Positions 34,742-43,547 of a DNA stretch of 64,000 nucleotides are shown piece by piece. Below the pieces are notes generated by a model. That model worked only from the letters and a program-made list of their open reading frames with translations. It did no database searches and was not told the origin of the DNA. The stretch comes from Allopusillimonas sp048270225 (lineage in GTDB: Bacteria > Pseudomonadota > Gammaproteobacteria > Burkholderiales > Burkholderiaceae_B), in the NCBI GenBank assembly GCA_048270225.1, contig JBLWTG010000001.1:124001-188000 (forward strand), read 5' to 3'. The first letter of the stretch is position 1. Each line of letters begins with the position of its first letter. The translations under genes and the position numbers were made by a program.

Positions 34742-35848
34742 ATGCGTATCACAGCTTTGAAAACAGCCCTGGTGGCGTTGCCGCTTGAAAAGACATTAAA
34801 GACTTCTATTCACGAAATATCGTCGGTTTGCTGTCTGCTTGTGACGCTAGAAACAGACGTGGGCATATCGGGCGAAGGCTATGGCTTCTGTTTCGATCCG
34901 GACAGGCTGGCCGCGATTGCGCGATTTACGGAATCGTTTGCGCCATTGGTCATGAATCGGAATCCCCATGATGTGCAGGCGCTCTGGCACGATTTTGTCC
35001 GTAGCTGCAATTTTTATGGTCGTAGCGGAATCTCCGTGCTTGCCTACAACCCCATAGATATCGCCTGTTGGGACATCATCGGAAAAACGGCGCAACGACC
35101 TCTATATCAGATATTTGGCGCCTATCGAGATCGTGTGCCCGTCTACGCCAGCGGCGGGTTGTGGCTGTCGTCGAGCAAGGATGAGTTGTGCGAAGAGGCC
35201 CGAGGATTCCTGGCCCAGGGTTTCAAGGCGATGAAAATGCGGCTGGGTTCGCCTGACTGGCGAGAAGATATTGCCAGGGTCGAAGCGGTGCGTTCGACGA
35301 TCGGCGACGGTATTACGTTGATGGCTGACGCCAATCAGGGTTTGACATCCGCGCAGGCGCTCAGGCTGGGCAGAGAGCTGGAGCGTTTTGGGCTGGCCTG
35401 GTTTGAGGAACCTGTGCCCACCTGGGATGATGATGCGGCGGCTATGCTGGTCAGAAAACTGGATACGCCTATTGCCAGCGCCGAAACCGAGTATACGAGC
35501 CACGGGATCAAGCGCATGGTTCAGAGCAAATCGGCCTCTGTCTTTATGCCCGATTTGCAGCGTATGGGCGGATATACCGAAATGCTCCAGGCGGTCCGCT
35601 ACCTTGCGGCGCTCGATTTTCCTGTGTCGCCGCACATTTTTACCGAGCACAGCCTGCATATCGTTGCGTCTGCTGCCAACGCCACATGGTGCGAACACAT
35701 GCCATGGTATGCCCGTTTGTTCAACGAGAAAATGCATGTTGAGAGCGATGGCATGATCCGTGTCCCGGATCGTCCCGGAGCAGGTTTTACTTTTGATTGG
35801 GACAGCATAGACCGTTATCGAATCTCTGGCGCCAAGGCTGGCAGCTAA
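34742..35848 (+). CDS. Mandelate racemase-like enolase-superfamily enzyme with KxR active site
   Basis: 368 residues. Start set at the ATG at 34742; a TTG at 34736 is nearer the strong AAAGGAGG and is also possible. The active-site register is that of Pseudomonas mandelate racemase plus one: Lys165 (MR 164), Asp196 (195), Glu222 (221), Glu248 (247), Asp271 and His298 (the 270/297 dyad), Glu318 (317). The one change is Arg167 where MR has Lys166, the S-specific base. The R-face dyad is intact, so racemisation or dehydration remains possible. It lies directly before the HAAT importer genes (35 bases). Confidence 0.9.
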   Translation: MRITALKTALVALPLEKTLKTSIHEISSVCCLLVTLETDVGISGEGYGFCFDPDRLAAIARFTESFAPLVMNRNPHDVQALWHDFVRSCNFYGRSGISVLAYNPIDIACWDIIGKTAQRPLYQIFGAYRDRVPVYASGGLWLSSSKDELCEEARGFLAQGFKAMKMRLGSPDWREDIARVEAVRSTIGDGITLMADANQGLTSAQALRLGRELERFGLAWFEEPVPTWDDDAAAMLVRKLDTPIASAETEYTSHGIKRMVQSKSASVFMPDLQRMGGYTEMLQAVRYLAALDFPVSPHIFTEHSLHIVASAANATWCEHMPWYARLFNEKMHVESDGMIRVPDRPGAGFTFDWDSIDRYRISGAKAGS

Positions 35849-35883
35849 CGGTAGGTCGTTATAAATATATCAAGGAGAGCAGG

Positions 35884-37077
35884 ATGAGACATTTTTCCAA
35901 AACATTGACGCTTGTCATGCACGGCGCTGTGGCGCTGGCGTTCGCAGTAGGCGCATCCAATGCGCAGGCCAAAGAAGACGGGCCTGTCAGAATTGGCTGG
36001 CTTTCGTCGCTGACCGGGCCTCTGTCGTCGGCAGCCATTGCGGAGAATGCCGGAGTGCAGTTTGCGGTTGACCAGATCAATAAGGCGGGCGGTGTGGATG
36101 GCCGCAAGCTTGAGCTGGTCACGCGCGATACGGTCGGCGATCCGACCAAGGCGGTGAACTTCGCCAAGGAACTGGCCTTCAGCGAAAAGGTATCGTTTAT
36201 CATCGGACCAGTTAATTCGGGAGAATCGCTGGCGACTGTGCCGATCCTGACACGTGCCAAAGTACCTAACCTGATTATCGGCACGGTAGACGAACTGACC
36301 GACCCCAAAAAGTATCCGTATGCTTTTCGCGTCATCAATACGAATGAGCAGTGGATCACGTCGGCCAACCATTATGCAATTGACAAGCTCAAGCACAATA
36401 AAATCGCCGTGATCGGCGATACGACGGGCTACGGCGCTTCATCTGCGAAACGTGCGACGCAACTGTTGGAAAAAGAGGGCATCAAGCCGGTGTATTCGGT
36501 ATTGATTGATCCCAACAAGACCAGCGTGGACGACGAAATAAAAAAAGCGCGAGAAGCTGGTGCTGATGTTTTGATGCCCTGGTCTGCGTCTACTGGGTTG
36601 CTGGCGCGTATCCTGAATGCGCGCGGCGATATGCAATGGAATGTGCCTGTCGTGGGTCACCCGGCGCTCATGGGATCGCCTATCCGTGATCTGCTCAACA
36701 AGCCTGACTATTGGGACAATACCTTTGCTGCAGGCTATGCAAGCACGACCTATAAAGACGGGAAGCTGCCGGAGGCCACACAGAAGCTGATGAACGAAAT
36801 CCGACCGACGCTGGGTACGGACAAGATCAACTTCACTTTCTGGTGGGTCGCTCTGGGGTACGACACGGTCAAGATTATCGAGCATGTACTGAAGGAAACA
36901 GGAGGCAGCACGGATCCGGATCAAGTCAAGAAGGTGCTTGAGGGAACCAAGGGTTTCAAGGGTGTTTACGCTACCTATACCTGGTCGCCCGAAAGCCATA
37001 ACGGGTTTCCGGACGACGCGATGGTGCTCAATCTTGCAAACACGTTTAAAGATGGCAGCTTCCAGATCGCTCCATAA
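35884..37077 (+). CDS. HAAT-type ABC transporter periplasmic binding protein
   Basis: 397 residues from the ATG at 35884 (AAGGAGAGCAGG upstream). Signal peptide 1-27 (VMHGAVALAFAVGASNAQA). Peripla_BP_6 features: VRIGWLSSLTGPLSSAAIAENAGVQFAVDQINKAGGVDGRKLELVTRDTVGDPTKAV. It differs clearly from the binding protein at 5445. First gene of a full five-gene HAAT system inside the catabolic block, so the ligand is probably the pathway substrate, such as an aromatic or hydroxylated acid, rather than leucine. Confidence 0.92.
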   Translation: MRHFSKTLTLVMHGAVALAFAVGASNAQAKEDGPVRIGWLSSLTGPLSSAAIAENAGVQFAVDQINKAGGVDGRKLELVTRDTVGDPTKAVNFAKELAFSEKVSFIIGPVNSGESLATVPILTRAKVPNLIIGTVDELTDPKKYPYAFRVINTNEQWITSANHYAIDKLKHNKIAVIGDTTGYGASSAKRATQLLEKEGIKPVYSVLIDPNKTSVDDEIKKAREAGADVLMPWSASTGLLARILNARGDMQWNVPVVGHPALMGSPIRDLLNKPDYWDNTFAAGYASTTYKDGKLPEATQKLMNEIRPTLGTDKINFTFWWVALGYDTVKIIEHVLKETGGSTDPDQVKKVLEGTKGFKGVYATYTWSPESHNGFPDDAMVLNLANTFKDGSFQIAP

Positions 37078-37151
37078 CCAGTCGTTGACTGCTTCGGCCC
37101 GCCGCAACAGGCCGGAGCGGCACCATACTCATTATCGCGTGAGGAATTCAT

Positions 37152-38012
37152 ATGCTTAGTGTTCTGGTCATTGGGCTTGCTATCGGATCGTTGTATGCGG
37201 CCGCGGCGCTTGCGTACAACGTCATGTACTCGACATCAAAGGTTTTAAGCATCACGACTGGTCACATATTCATGGTGAGCAGCGTGACCGGTGCCTTTCT
37301 GATAGGTGACATGGGTCTTCCGAAAATTGTCGGCCTGCTTGGCGCAATTGCCGTAGCGATTGTTTTCGGCGTGCTGACCGAGCTCATAGCAATCCGCCGG
37401 ATTCTGGCCCGCTCGCAAGAGCATCTGTGGCTGCTCAGCACCCTGGCCCTGGCCACTATTGTGCAGCAGTCGGTGGGTTTGTGGTGGGGTACCGAGCCAC
37501 GCGCGTTTCCACGGCTGCTGGAGCAGGACTTTACTGCTGGAATTTGGGATCAAAAGTATTGGTTGGTGATTGGAGCGGTGATTGTGGTCGCGTTGGCGCT
37601 TGACTGCTTCTATCGCTATACCCTTTTCGGCAAGGTGTTTCTCGCTGTGGCTGAAGATCCGTTCGCGGCGCGCGCGCGAGGGATCGCAACAGACCGGATC
37701 AGAGCGTTTTCGTACGGTATCGCCGGTTTGCTGGGCGGTTTGGTTGGATTCGCGGCGGGGCAATTGACGTTCGCCTATTTTGCGGTTGGGCTCACGCTGA
37801 CGCTTTATGGGTTCATTGCGCTGGCCGCAGGCGGTCTTGGCAGCAATCTGGGCGCCATTATCGGCGGTCTGGCATTGGGCTTGTTGTCTACCTTTGCCAC
37901 CTATTTCTTTGGGGGAGAGTACCAGCAGACCATTGCTGTCGGATTGTTGATGGCCTTTCTCCTCATCAAGCCGGAAGGTTTATTCGGTAATAAACAGGTA
38001 AGGCATGTATGA
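37152..38012 (+). CDS. livH: HAAT ABC transporter permease, LivH family
   Basis: 286 residues; eight or so hydrophobic segments. LivH hallmarks: GLAIGSLYAAAALAYNVMYSTSKVLSITTGHIFMVSS at the N terminus and FIALAAGGLGSNLGAIIGGLALGLL near 225. It overlaps the next permease by four bases (ATGA at 38009), indicating translational coupling. The conserved NFAHG motif of leucine-type LivH is changed to SITTGH here. Confidence 0.9.
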   Translation: MLSVLVIGLAIGSLYAAAALAYNVMYSTSKVLSITTGHIFMVSSVTGAFLIGDMGLPKIVGLLGAIAVAIVFGVLTELIAIRRILARSQEHLWLLSTLALATIVQQSVGLWWGTEPRAFPRLLEQDFTAGIWDQKYWLVIGAVIVVALALDCFYRYTLFGKVFLAVAEDPFAARARGIATDRIRAFSYGIAGLLGGLVGFAAGQLTFAYFAVGLTLTLYGFIALAAGGLGSNLGAIIGGLALGLLSTFATYFFGGEYQQTIAVGLLMAFLLIKPEGLFGNKQVRHV

Positions 38013-39082
38013 ACCTACTTTCAAAATCCAGGGCAAGAATCCTGATATTGGCCATTGTATTGTTGACTCTGCCTTTGTGGGTCGCCAATCCCTACTACCT
38101 GCATATTGCCACACTGATCGGCACATACTGGATCTTGATTTGCGGGCTGAACCTCGCTGTCGGGTATGCGGGTATTCTGTCCATCGGCCATGTTGCGCTG
38201 TTGTCGATCGGGGCTTATTGCTACGCCATACTTACGGGTCATTATGATGTGGATCCATGGCTGGCTACCGCATGCGCAGCCATGCTGGGCGGCATGTGCG
38301 GCTTTCTGCTCGGGCTGCCATCCCTGCGGTTGCCCGGTTTTTATTTCGCCATGGCAACGATTGCCTTTGCCATGATGGCCATGGAGTTTTCGCTCGCCCA
38401 GGACGCGTTGACCGGAGGCGGGGCAGGGTTGCCGGTGCCGACATTTCCCGCTCCATTTGATACGCCGGCAGGATTCTATTGGCTGGTGCTCGGCTTTGTT
38501 GCACTGATTAGCTGGCTGTCGTGGAATCTGGTGCGTTTCATGTGGGGCAGGGCGATGATATCGGTGCGTGACAGTAGTGTCGCGGCCGCTGCGGTCGGAG
38601 TGCCGGTTTTTACGGTAAAGCTCAGCATCTTCACATTCAGCGGTGTGGCAGCAGGACTGGCGGGCGCATTGTTTGCGACACTGCAAAGCTATATCACCCC
38701 TGAAACATTCGTCTTTGAACTCAGCATGTTCTTTTTTGTATGCATCGTCATCGGTGGGCGGGGTTCCATGTGGGGGCCGTTCATCGGCACGATAGTTCTG
38801 GCGGCTTTGCCTGAGTTGGTCGGGTCGCTGGCCCAATGGGGACAATTCTTCTATGGTGCTTTGCTATTGATGGTTGTGTTGCTCATTCCAGAAGGGGTAG
38901 GGAGCGTCGTCACGATGCTGCGCGAGAAATTCTGGCCCGAGCGCCGCCATAAGCAGGTGGTCAGCCCAGACCTGCCCCGCCTGATCGCCGCGATCAAAAA
39001 AGGCGGATTTCCCGGGAGATCGGGCACATCCGGCGATCATCCCGAGACGCAACTGCTGGCTCGCGTTCGTGGGGAGGGATGA
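38009..39082 (+). CDS. livM: HAAT ABC transporter permease, LivM family
   Basis: 357 residues. LivM features: LNLAVGYAGILSIGHVALLSIGAYCYAIL near 45, LPGFYFAMATIAFAMMAMEFSL near 105, the EAA-type RAMISVRDSSVAAAAVGVPVFTVKL, and IGGRGSMWGPFIGTIVLAALPELV. A hydrophilic tail of about 45 residues (KFWPERRHKQVV onward) extends past the last helix. Its stop is 3 bases before the LivG start. Confidence 0.92.
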   Translation: MNLLSKSRARILILAIVLLTLPLWVANPYYLHIATLIGTYWILICGLNLAVGYAGILSIGHVALLSIGAYCYAILTGHYDVDPWLATACAAMLGGMCGFLLGLPSLRLPGFYFAMATIAFAMMAMEFSLAQDALTGGGAGLPVPTFPAPFDTPAGFYWLVLGFVALISWLSWNLVRFMWGRAMISVRDSSVAAAAVGVPVFTVKLSIFTFSGVAAGLAGALFATLQSYITPETFVFELSMFFFVCIVIGGRGSMWGPFIGTIVLAALPELVGSLAQWGQFFYGALLLMVVLLIPEGVGSVVTMLREKFWPERRHKQVVSPDLPRLIAAIKKGGFPGRSGTSGDHPETQLLARVRGEG

Positions 39083-39085
39083 TTC

Positions 39086-39841
39086 ATGCAAGGCATACAG
39101 ATTCAGTCTGTTCGCAAGCGTTTTGGCGGGGTGCTTGCCGTCGATGGGGTGTCGCTGGCATTGAAAGAGGGTGAGATCCACGGACTCATTGGTCCGAATG
39201 GCAGCGGCAAAACGACTTTGCTTAACCTCTTGTCCGGGTATTACGCGATTGACGAGGGCGCCATACAGTTAGACGGTACACCGTTGCATGGGCTCACGGT
39301 CCAGTCTCGCGCGAGTCTCGGGATAGCCCGTACGTTTCAAAAACCGAGATTGCTGGACAGCCTCAGTGCGCTGGACAACGTCATGCTTGGCGGCTGGAAG
39401 GATACGCACTCAGGCTTTCTGCAGACGGTTTTTGCACTGGGTGTTACTCGTGCAGAAGAGCGTGAAATGCGTGGGCGCGCAGAAGAAATTTTGCACGGTA
39501 TCGGGCTTGGCCACATTGTCAATACCATGGCGGGCAAGCTGGATCATGCCGAGCAGCGCTTTCTGGAGATTGCGCGTGGCCTGTGCATGATGCCGCGGTT
39601 TATTCTTCTTGACGAGCCAGCCGGCGGGCTGACAGGACACGAAATTGAACAGTTGTCGGACATCGTGATGGCCATGCGTGAAGCGGGGCTTGGCGTCTTG
39701 ATTGTGGAGCATCATACCGATTTTGTGTTTCGCATCAGCGATCAGGTCACCACGCTCAATCTGGGCAAGCGTATTGCCGCAGGCACCCCGGACGAGGTCA
39801 GAAATGACCCCGAGGTGATTCGCGTTTATCTGGGAGCATAG
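39086..39841 (+). CDS. livG: HAAT ABC transporter ATPase, LivG family
   Basis: 251 residues. Walker A GPNGSGKTT near 35, RTFQKPRLLDSLSALDNVMLG (LivG-specific), signature LDHAEQRFLEIARGLCMMP, Walker B FILLDEPAGGL, and the switch His in VEHHTDFVFRISDQV. The signature loop reads LDHAEQ rather than LSYGEQ, a deviation also seen in other substrate-specialised HAAT ATPases. One base separates it from livF. Confidence 0.92.
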   Translation: MQGIQIQSVRKRFGGVLAVDGVSLALKEGEIHGLIGPNGSGKTTLLNLLSGYYAIDEGAIQLDGTPLHGLTVQSRASLGIARTFQKPRLLDSLSALDNVMLGGWKDTHSGFLQTVFALGVTRAEEREMRGRAEEILHGIGLGHIVNTMAGKLDHAEQRFLEIARGLCMMPRFILLDEPAGGLTGHEIEQLSDIVMAMREAGLGVLIVEHHTDFVFRISDQVTTLNLGKRIAAGTPDEVRNDPEVIRVYLGA

Positions 39842-39842
39842 C

Positions 39843-40601
39843 GTGTCTACGAATCAGCGAATACATTCTTCCTCTCCTGCGCTGCTCGACGTCTCGGGCT
39901 TGCGGGTTGCCTATGACAAAGCGGAGGTCGTACATGGCGTGGACTTCCGGGTGCACGAAGGTGAATTTGTCGTGTTGTTGGGCCGCAATGGTGCAGGAAA
40001 AAGCACGATGCTGCATGCTGCCTCGGGACTCATTCCAAAGAAGGCGGGCGAAGTGGTCTTTGCCGGACAGGACATCTCCAGAGCGGATACACGTTCCATC
40101 GCACGGCAGGGCCTGGTCAGCGTACTTGAGGGGCATCGCGTTTTCACGGGCCTGACTGTGGAGGACAACCTTCTGCTGGGAACCTATGCGAAGAATTCGC
40201 ATGGGGACCGTAGTCGTCTTGAGTACATATATGAGTTGTTTCCGGAAATGGGTGAGAAGCGTCACCAGCTCGCCTCGCGGCTCAGCGGGGGGCAGCAGCA
40301 GATTCTGGCTGTGGGGCAGGGCATTATCGGCGACCCCAAGCTATTGATTCTTGATGAGCCTTCAGGCGGCCTGGCGCCGCTGGTTGTGCATCGCATTCTT
40401 ACCGTTGCGAAAGACCTGACAAAGCGGGGCGTTGCCATTTTGCTGGTTGAACAGCTTGTCAAGGAAGCACTTCAGTTCGCGGACTACTGCTATTTGATCG
40501 AGGCGGGCACTATCGGCGGGGAGGGGTCAGCAGAGGATATCAAGCATGGAGAGCTGATTCGCCAGATTTATCTGGGAGGGGCTCGGGAAGCCGTGGCGTG
40601 A
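39843..40601 (+). CDS. livF: HAAT ABC transporter ATPase, LivF family
   Basis: 252 residues starting at a GTG (39843), one base after the livG stop. Walker A GRNGAGKST near 48, GHRVFTGLTVEDNLLLG, signature LSGGQQQILAVGQGI, Walker B LLILDEPSGGLAP, and VEQLVKEALQFADYCYLIE. It lacks the insertion found in the LivF half of the fused ATPase at 8632. Completes the importer with the four preceding genes. Confidence 0.92.
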   Translation: MSTNQRIHSSSPALLDVSGLRVAYDKAEVVHGVDFRVHEGEFVVLLGRNGAGKSTMLHAASGLIPKKAGEVVFAGQDISRADTRSIARQGLVSVLEGHRVFTGLTVEDNLLLGTYAKNSHGDRSRLEYIYELFPEMGEKRHQLASRLSGGQQQILAVGQGIIGDPKLLILDEPSGGLAPLVVHRILTVAKDLTKRGVAILLVEQLVKEALQFADYCYLIEAGTIGGEGSAEDIKHGELIRQIYLGGAREAVA

Positions 40602-40635
40602 CTTGTGGCTTAACAGGCATTGTGGAAAATTAATC

Positions 40636-41730
40636 ATGAAAATCATTGCTATTCAGACAATTCAGGTCTCCATCCCTTATCGGCACGAAGGACCTCTTAC
40701 GGGATTCGGCGGCACTGTCTGGCCGACGCTTTCCTATCTGCTGGTCCGGGTCGAGACTGAGGATGAGCTTGTCGGATGGGGTGAGGCGTTTGGCTATAAC
40801 GCCATGGCCGCAACCATTGCGGCCATGGAGACCATGGTCAAACCGCTCGCACTGGGAAAGGATACGTCCAATCTCGCTGCGTTGATGGGAGGTCTCAGAA
40901 AGTCCCTGCATCTGTTCGGGCGCAGCGGTCCGGTGCAATATGCATTAAGCGGACTGGACATCGCGCTGTGGGACCTGGCAGGCAAGCGGGCAGGGAAATC
41001 TGTCGCCGGGCTGCTGTCACACGAACCGCGTCCGTCAATTCCTGCTTATAAAAGCTTTATGCGCCTGCAGCAGCCGGACATTATCAGCAGGGCGTGCGAG
41101 CGTGCGATTGACCAAGGCTATCAAAGCATCAAGTTGCATGAGATTACTGTCGAGGCTGTCGCTGCGGCGCGCAAGGCGGTAGGGGATCGGGCCAGTCTCA
41201 CGCTGGACGTGAACTGCGAGTGGTCGGCAGATGAGGCCATAGACATGGCGCGTCAATTGCAGCCCTACCGGTTGAAGTGGCTCGAAGAGCCTATATGGCC
41301 GCCGGAAGATCTGGCCGGACTGGCCCGGCTACGAGACACCGTGGATATCCCACTGGCGCTGGGTGAAAACCTGGCTAATGCCTGGTCGTTTTTTCCCCTG
41401 CTTGATGACGGCGTACTGGACTATTTTCAGCCAAGTGTCACGAAGATGGGAGGCATCAGCGAGTTGAGCCTGGTTGCACAGGCTGCGGCCAAGAAAGGCC
41501 GTACGCTTGCACCGCATTCTCCCTATTTTGGCCCTGGACTGCTTGCCACGCTTCAGCTCGCCGCGGCATTCAGGAATATCGGTGCAGTAGAGGTGTTTGG
41601 CGTTGATCTGGAGAGCCCGCTTTTCGGTGCTGTGGGAACTGTGGATGCCAACGGTTCGATTGCAATACCCTTGGGCCCAGGCCTGGGCTGTGATCCCGAT
41701 CCGGAGGTCATTGAGCGATATCGGGTGTAG
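40636..41730 (+). CDS. Mandelate racemase/muconate lactonizing family enzyme with altered dyad
   Basis: 364 residues from the ATG at 40636. Enolase superfamily: capping N domain (MKIIAIQTIQVSIPY), barrel with Lys166-x-His168 (SIKLHE), metal ligands Asp191 (LDVNCEW), Glu217 or Glu218 (WLEEP) and Glu244 (ALGENL), and His294 in APHSPYFGPG. The position of the Asp partner of the His-Asp dyad is Ser267 (FQPSVTKMGG). The KxH and Ser combination separates it from the racemase-like enzyme at 34742, so the two probably act on different intermediates or by different chemistry. It sits between the HAAT and TRAP importers. Confidence 0.88.
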   Translation: MKIIAIQTIQVSIPYRHEGPLTGFGGTVWPTLSYLLVRVETEDELVGWGEAFGYNAMAATIAAMETMVKPLALGKDTSNLAALMGGLRKSLHLFGRSGPVQYALSGLDIALWDLAGKRAGKSVAGLLSHEPRPSIPAYKSFMRLQQPDIISRACERAIDQGYQSIKLHEITVEAVAAARKAVGDRASLTLDVNCEWSADEAIDMARQLQPYRLKWLEEPIWPPEDLAGLARLRDTVDIPLALGENLANAWSFFPLLDDGVLDYFQPSVTKMGGISELSLVAQAAAKKGRTLAPHSPYFGPGLLATLQLAAAFRNIGAVEVFGVDLESPLFGAVGTVDANGSIAIPLGPGLGCDPDPEVIERYRV

Positions 41731-41843
41731 CCGGCTGATATCCGTACGATATTGCATACCCCACAAACGGTATTGGACACTATCGCGGACACTGGTCCAT
41801 AGTGCTTGTGCATAAAAATTATATTAACCAGGAGACAACAATC

Positions 41844-42980
41844 ATGAAATTGCGTTCCACACTTACCTATGCATTGATTTCCGGAGTACTGGCTCTGGGG
41901 CTTGCCGGCACGGCAATGTCAAAGACGACCATACGGGCAAGCAGCTGGCACCCGCCCAAACATCCGGGGGTGACGGGCGGCTACGAGCCGTTTATGGACT
42001 ACGTTAAAAAGCAGTCCAACGGGGATATTGATTTCAAGTTCTGGTCAGGGGGCGCGTTGCTGGGAGCGAAAGATACCCTTCCGGGCATCGAGAACGGCAT
42101 TGCCGACATCGGCGTACTGGCGCTCACTTATTTTCCGGCCGAGTTTCCCTATTTTCAGCTCATTTCCAATCTGGCGATGCTGTCCAGCAATCCACCCGCC
42201 GTCGCCGCAGCGGTTACCGAGCTTGTCATGCTGGACTGCGCGCCTTGTCGCAAGGAGTTTACCGACAAAGGACTGGTATTCACGTCCTCGTACTCCACGA
42301 CGCCTTACACTTTGATTTCCAAGGTGCCGCTGAACAGTCCGGAGGACTTGAAAGGAAAGAAATACAGATCAGCCGGTACGGTTTGGGACCGCTGGACGGC
42401 GGATATCGGTGGAGCATCCGTCAACGTCTCCGCGGCGGAAATGTTCGAAGCGCTGGATAGGGGCGGCGTTGACGTCGCGGTTTTTTCGCCGTCGGCGCTG
42501 CAGTCTTACAGCCTGTGGGACGTGGCCAAATATGATGTGATGCTGCCTCTGGGTACCTATGCCGCGATGTCATTGTTTACGATGAACCAGGGGTTCTGGC
42601 GCGATCTGAGCACTGATCAGCGGAAAATCCTGCTCGACGGTTCGGCCGTCGGGGCCATGGGCGTGACGTTCGGGTACATGAAAAGCGATGATGCTGCGCT
42701 TGCCCAGGCAAAGCAGCATGGCGTCCAGATTGTTGAGCCCAGCGAATCCATCGTCAAACAGAAGGACGAGTTCGTCGAGCGAGACCTCAAGGAAGTCGCC
42801 ACCATTGCCAGCAATCGCCTGAAGATCAATGACGCGGATAAATGGATTACGCAGTATCGCGCGCTGCTCGTAAAGTGGGATGGGATCGTCAAGAAAACGC
42901 ACGGAGATCAAGCTGCGCTGGTGAAAGCCATGCAGGACGAGATCTATGCCAAGGTCGATCCCGCCACCTACGGCATGTAG
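41844..42980 (+). CDS. dctP: TRAP transporter periplasmic receptor, DctP family
   Basis: 378 residues from the ATG at 41844 (CAGGAGACAACAATC upstream). Signal peptide 1-25 (ALISGVLALGLAGTAMS). DctP-type features: TIRASSWHPPKHPGVTGGYEPFMDYVKKQSNGDIDFKFWSGGALLGAKDTLPGIENGIADIG, then LKGKKYRSAGTVWDRWTADIGG with the arginine that usually pairs with the ligand carboxylate. Followed by the small and large membrane subunits, making a complete Na+-driven TRAP importer for an organic acid. Confidence 0.92.
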   Translation: MKLRSTLTYALISGVLALGLAGTAMSKTTIRASSWHPPKHPGVTGGYEPFMDYVKKQSNGDIDFKFWSGGALLGAKDTLPGIENGIADIGVLALTYFPAEFPYFQLISNLAMLSSNPPAVAAAVTELVMLDCAPCRKEFTDKGLVFTSSYSTTPYTLISKVPLNSPEDLKGKKYRSAGTVWDRWTADIGGASVNVSAAEMFEALDRGGVDVAVFSPSALQSYSLWDVAKYDVMLPLGTYAAMSLFTMNQGFWRDLSTDQRKILLDGSAVGAMGVTFGYMKSDDAALAQAKQHGVQIVEPSESIVKQKDEFVERDLKEVATIASNRLKINDADKWITQYRALLVKWDGIVKKTHGDQAALVKAMQDEIYAKVDPATYGM

Positions 42981-43016
42981 TTTGACCTGTGTTTTCATAA
43001 TCAGCCCGGAGCGCAT

Positions 43017-43547
43017 ATGAAAATTATCCGATCGCTGGACCGGATCCTATTGTTCGTCGGTGCCGTTGGTTTGATCCTGATGATGCTTCATGTGAGCATC
43101 GACGTGGTGTCCAAGTACATCTTCAATTACCCCGTGCCGTTGACCATGGAGATGGTCAGCTATTACTACATGACTGCGGTCGCATTTTTGCCATTGGCTG
43201 CATTGGAGCGACCCGGAAGCAGTCTGGTGCATGTGGAAATTGTCTATGGAAACATGGTGCTAGGGATCCGCCGGGTTGTTTATCCGGCGGCGCTGCTGCT
43301 GGCCGCCGCCTATTGTGCTGTCGCGGCATATGCGGCCTGCAAGCCGGCGCTGTCGGCGCTTAACGCCGGTTCTTATGCCGGCAGCACAATTATCGTGCCG
43401 ACATGGCCCTCGCGATTTCTACCGATCGTGGGGTTTGCATTTCTGGCGATCGTGCTGGCATGCAAGGCGATCGACAGTATTCGCACCGGCATGGTAGAGA
43501 GCGACGAGGCATCGGACGAACTGGCGCGCCTCGAAGGAAATGATTGA
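43017..43547 (+). CDS. dctQ: TRAP transporter small membrane subunit, DctQ family
   Basis: 176 residues with four membrane helices: LLFVGAVGLILMMLHVSIDVVSKYIF, TMEMVSYYYMTAVAFLPLAAL, a helix around VVYPAALLLAAAY, and FLPIVGFAFLAIVLACKAI. The E-x-V-S-Y-Y motif after the second helix is typical for DctQ. The stop overlaps the DctM start (TGATG at 43545-43549). Confidence 0.9.
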   Translation: MKIIRSLDRILLFVGAVGLILMMLHVSIDVVSKYIFNYPVPLTMEMVSYYYMTAVAFLPLAALERPGSSLVHVEIVYGNMVLGIRRVVYPAALLLAAAYCAVAAYAACKPALSALNAGSYAGSTIIVPTWPSRFLPIVGFAFLAIVLACKAIDSIRTGMVESDEASDELARLEGND

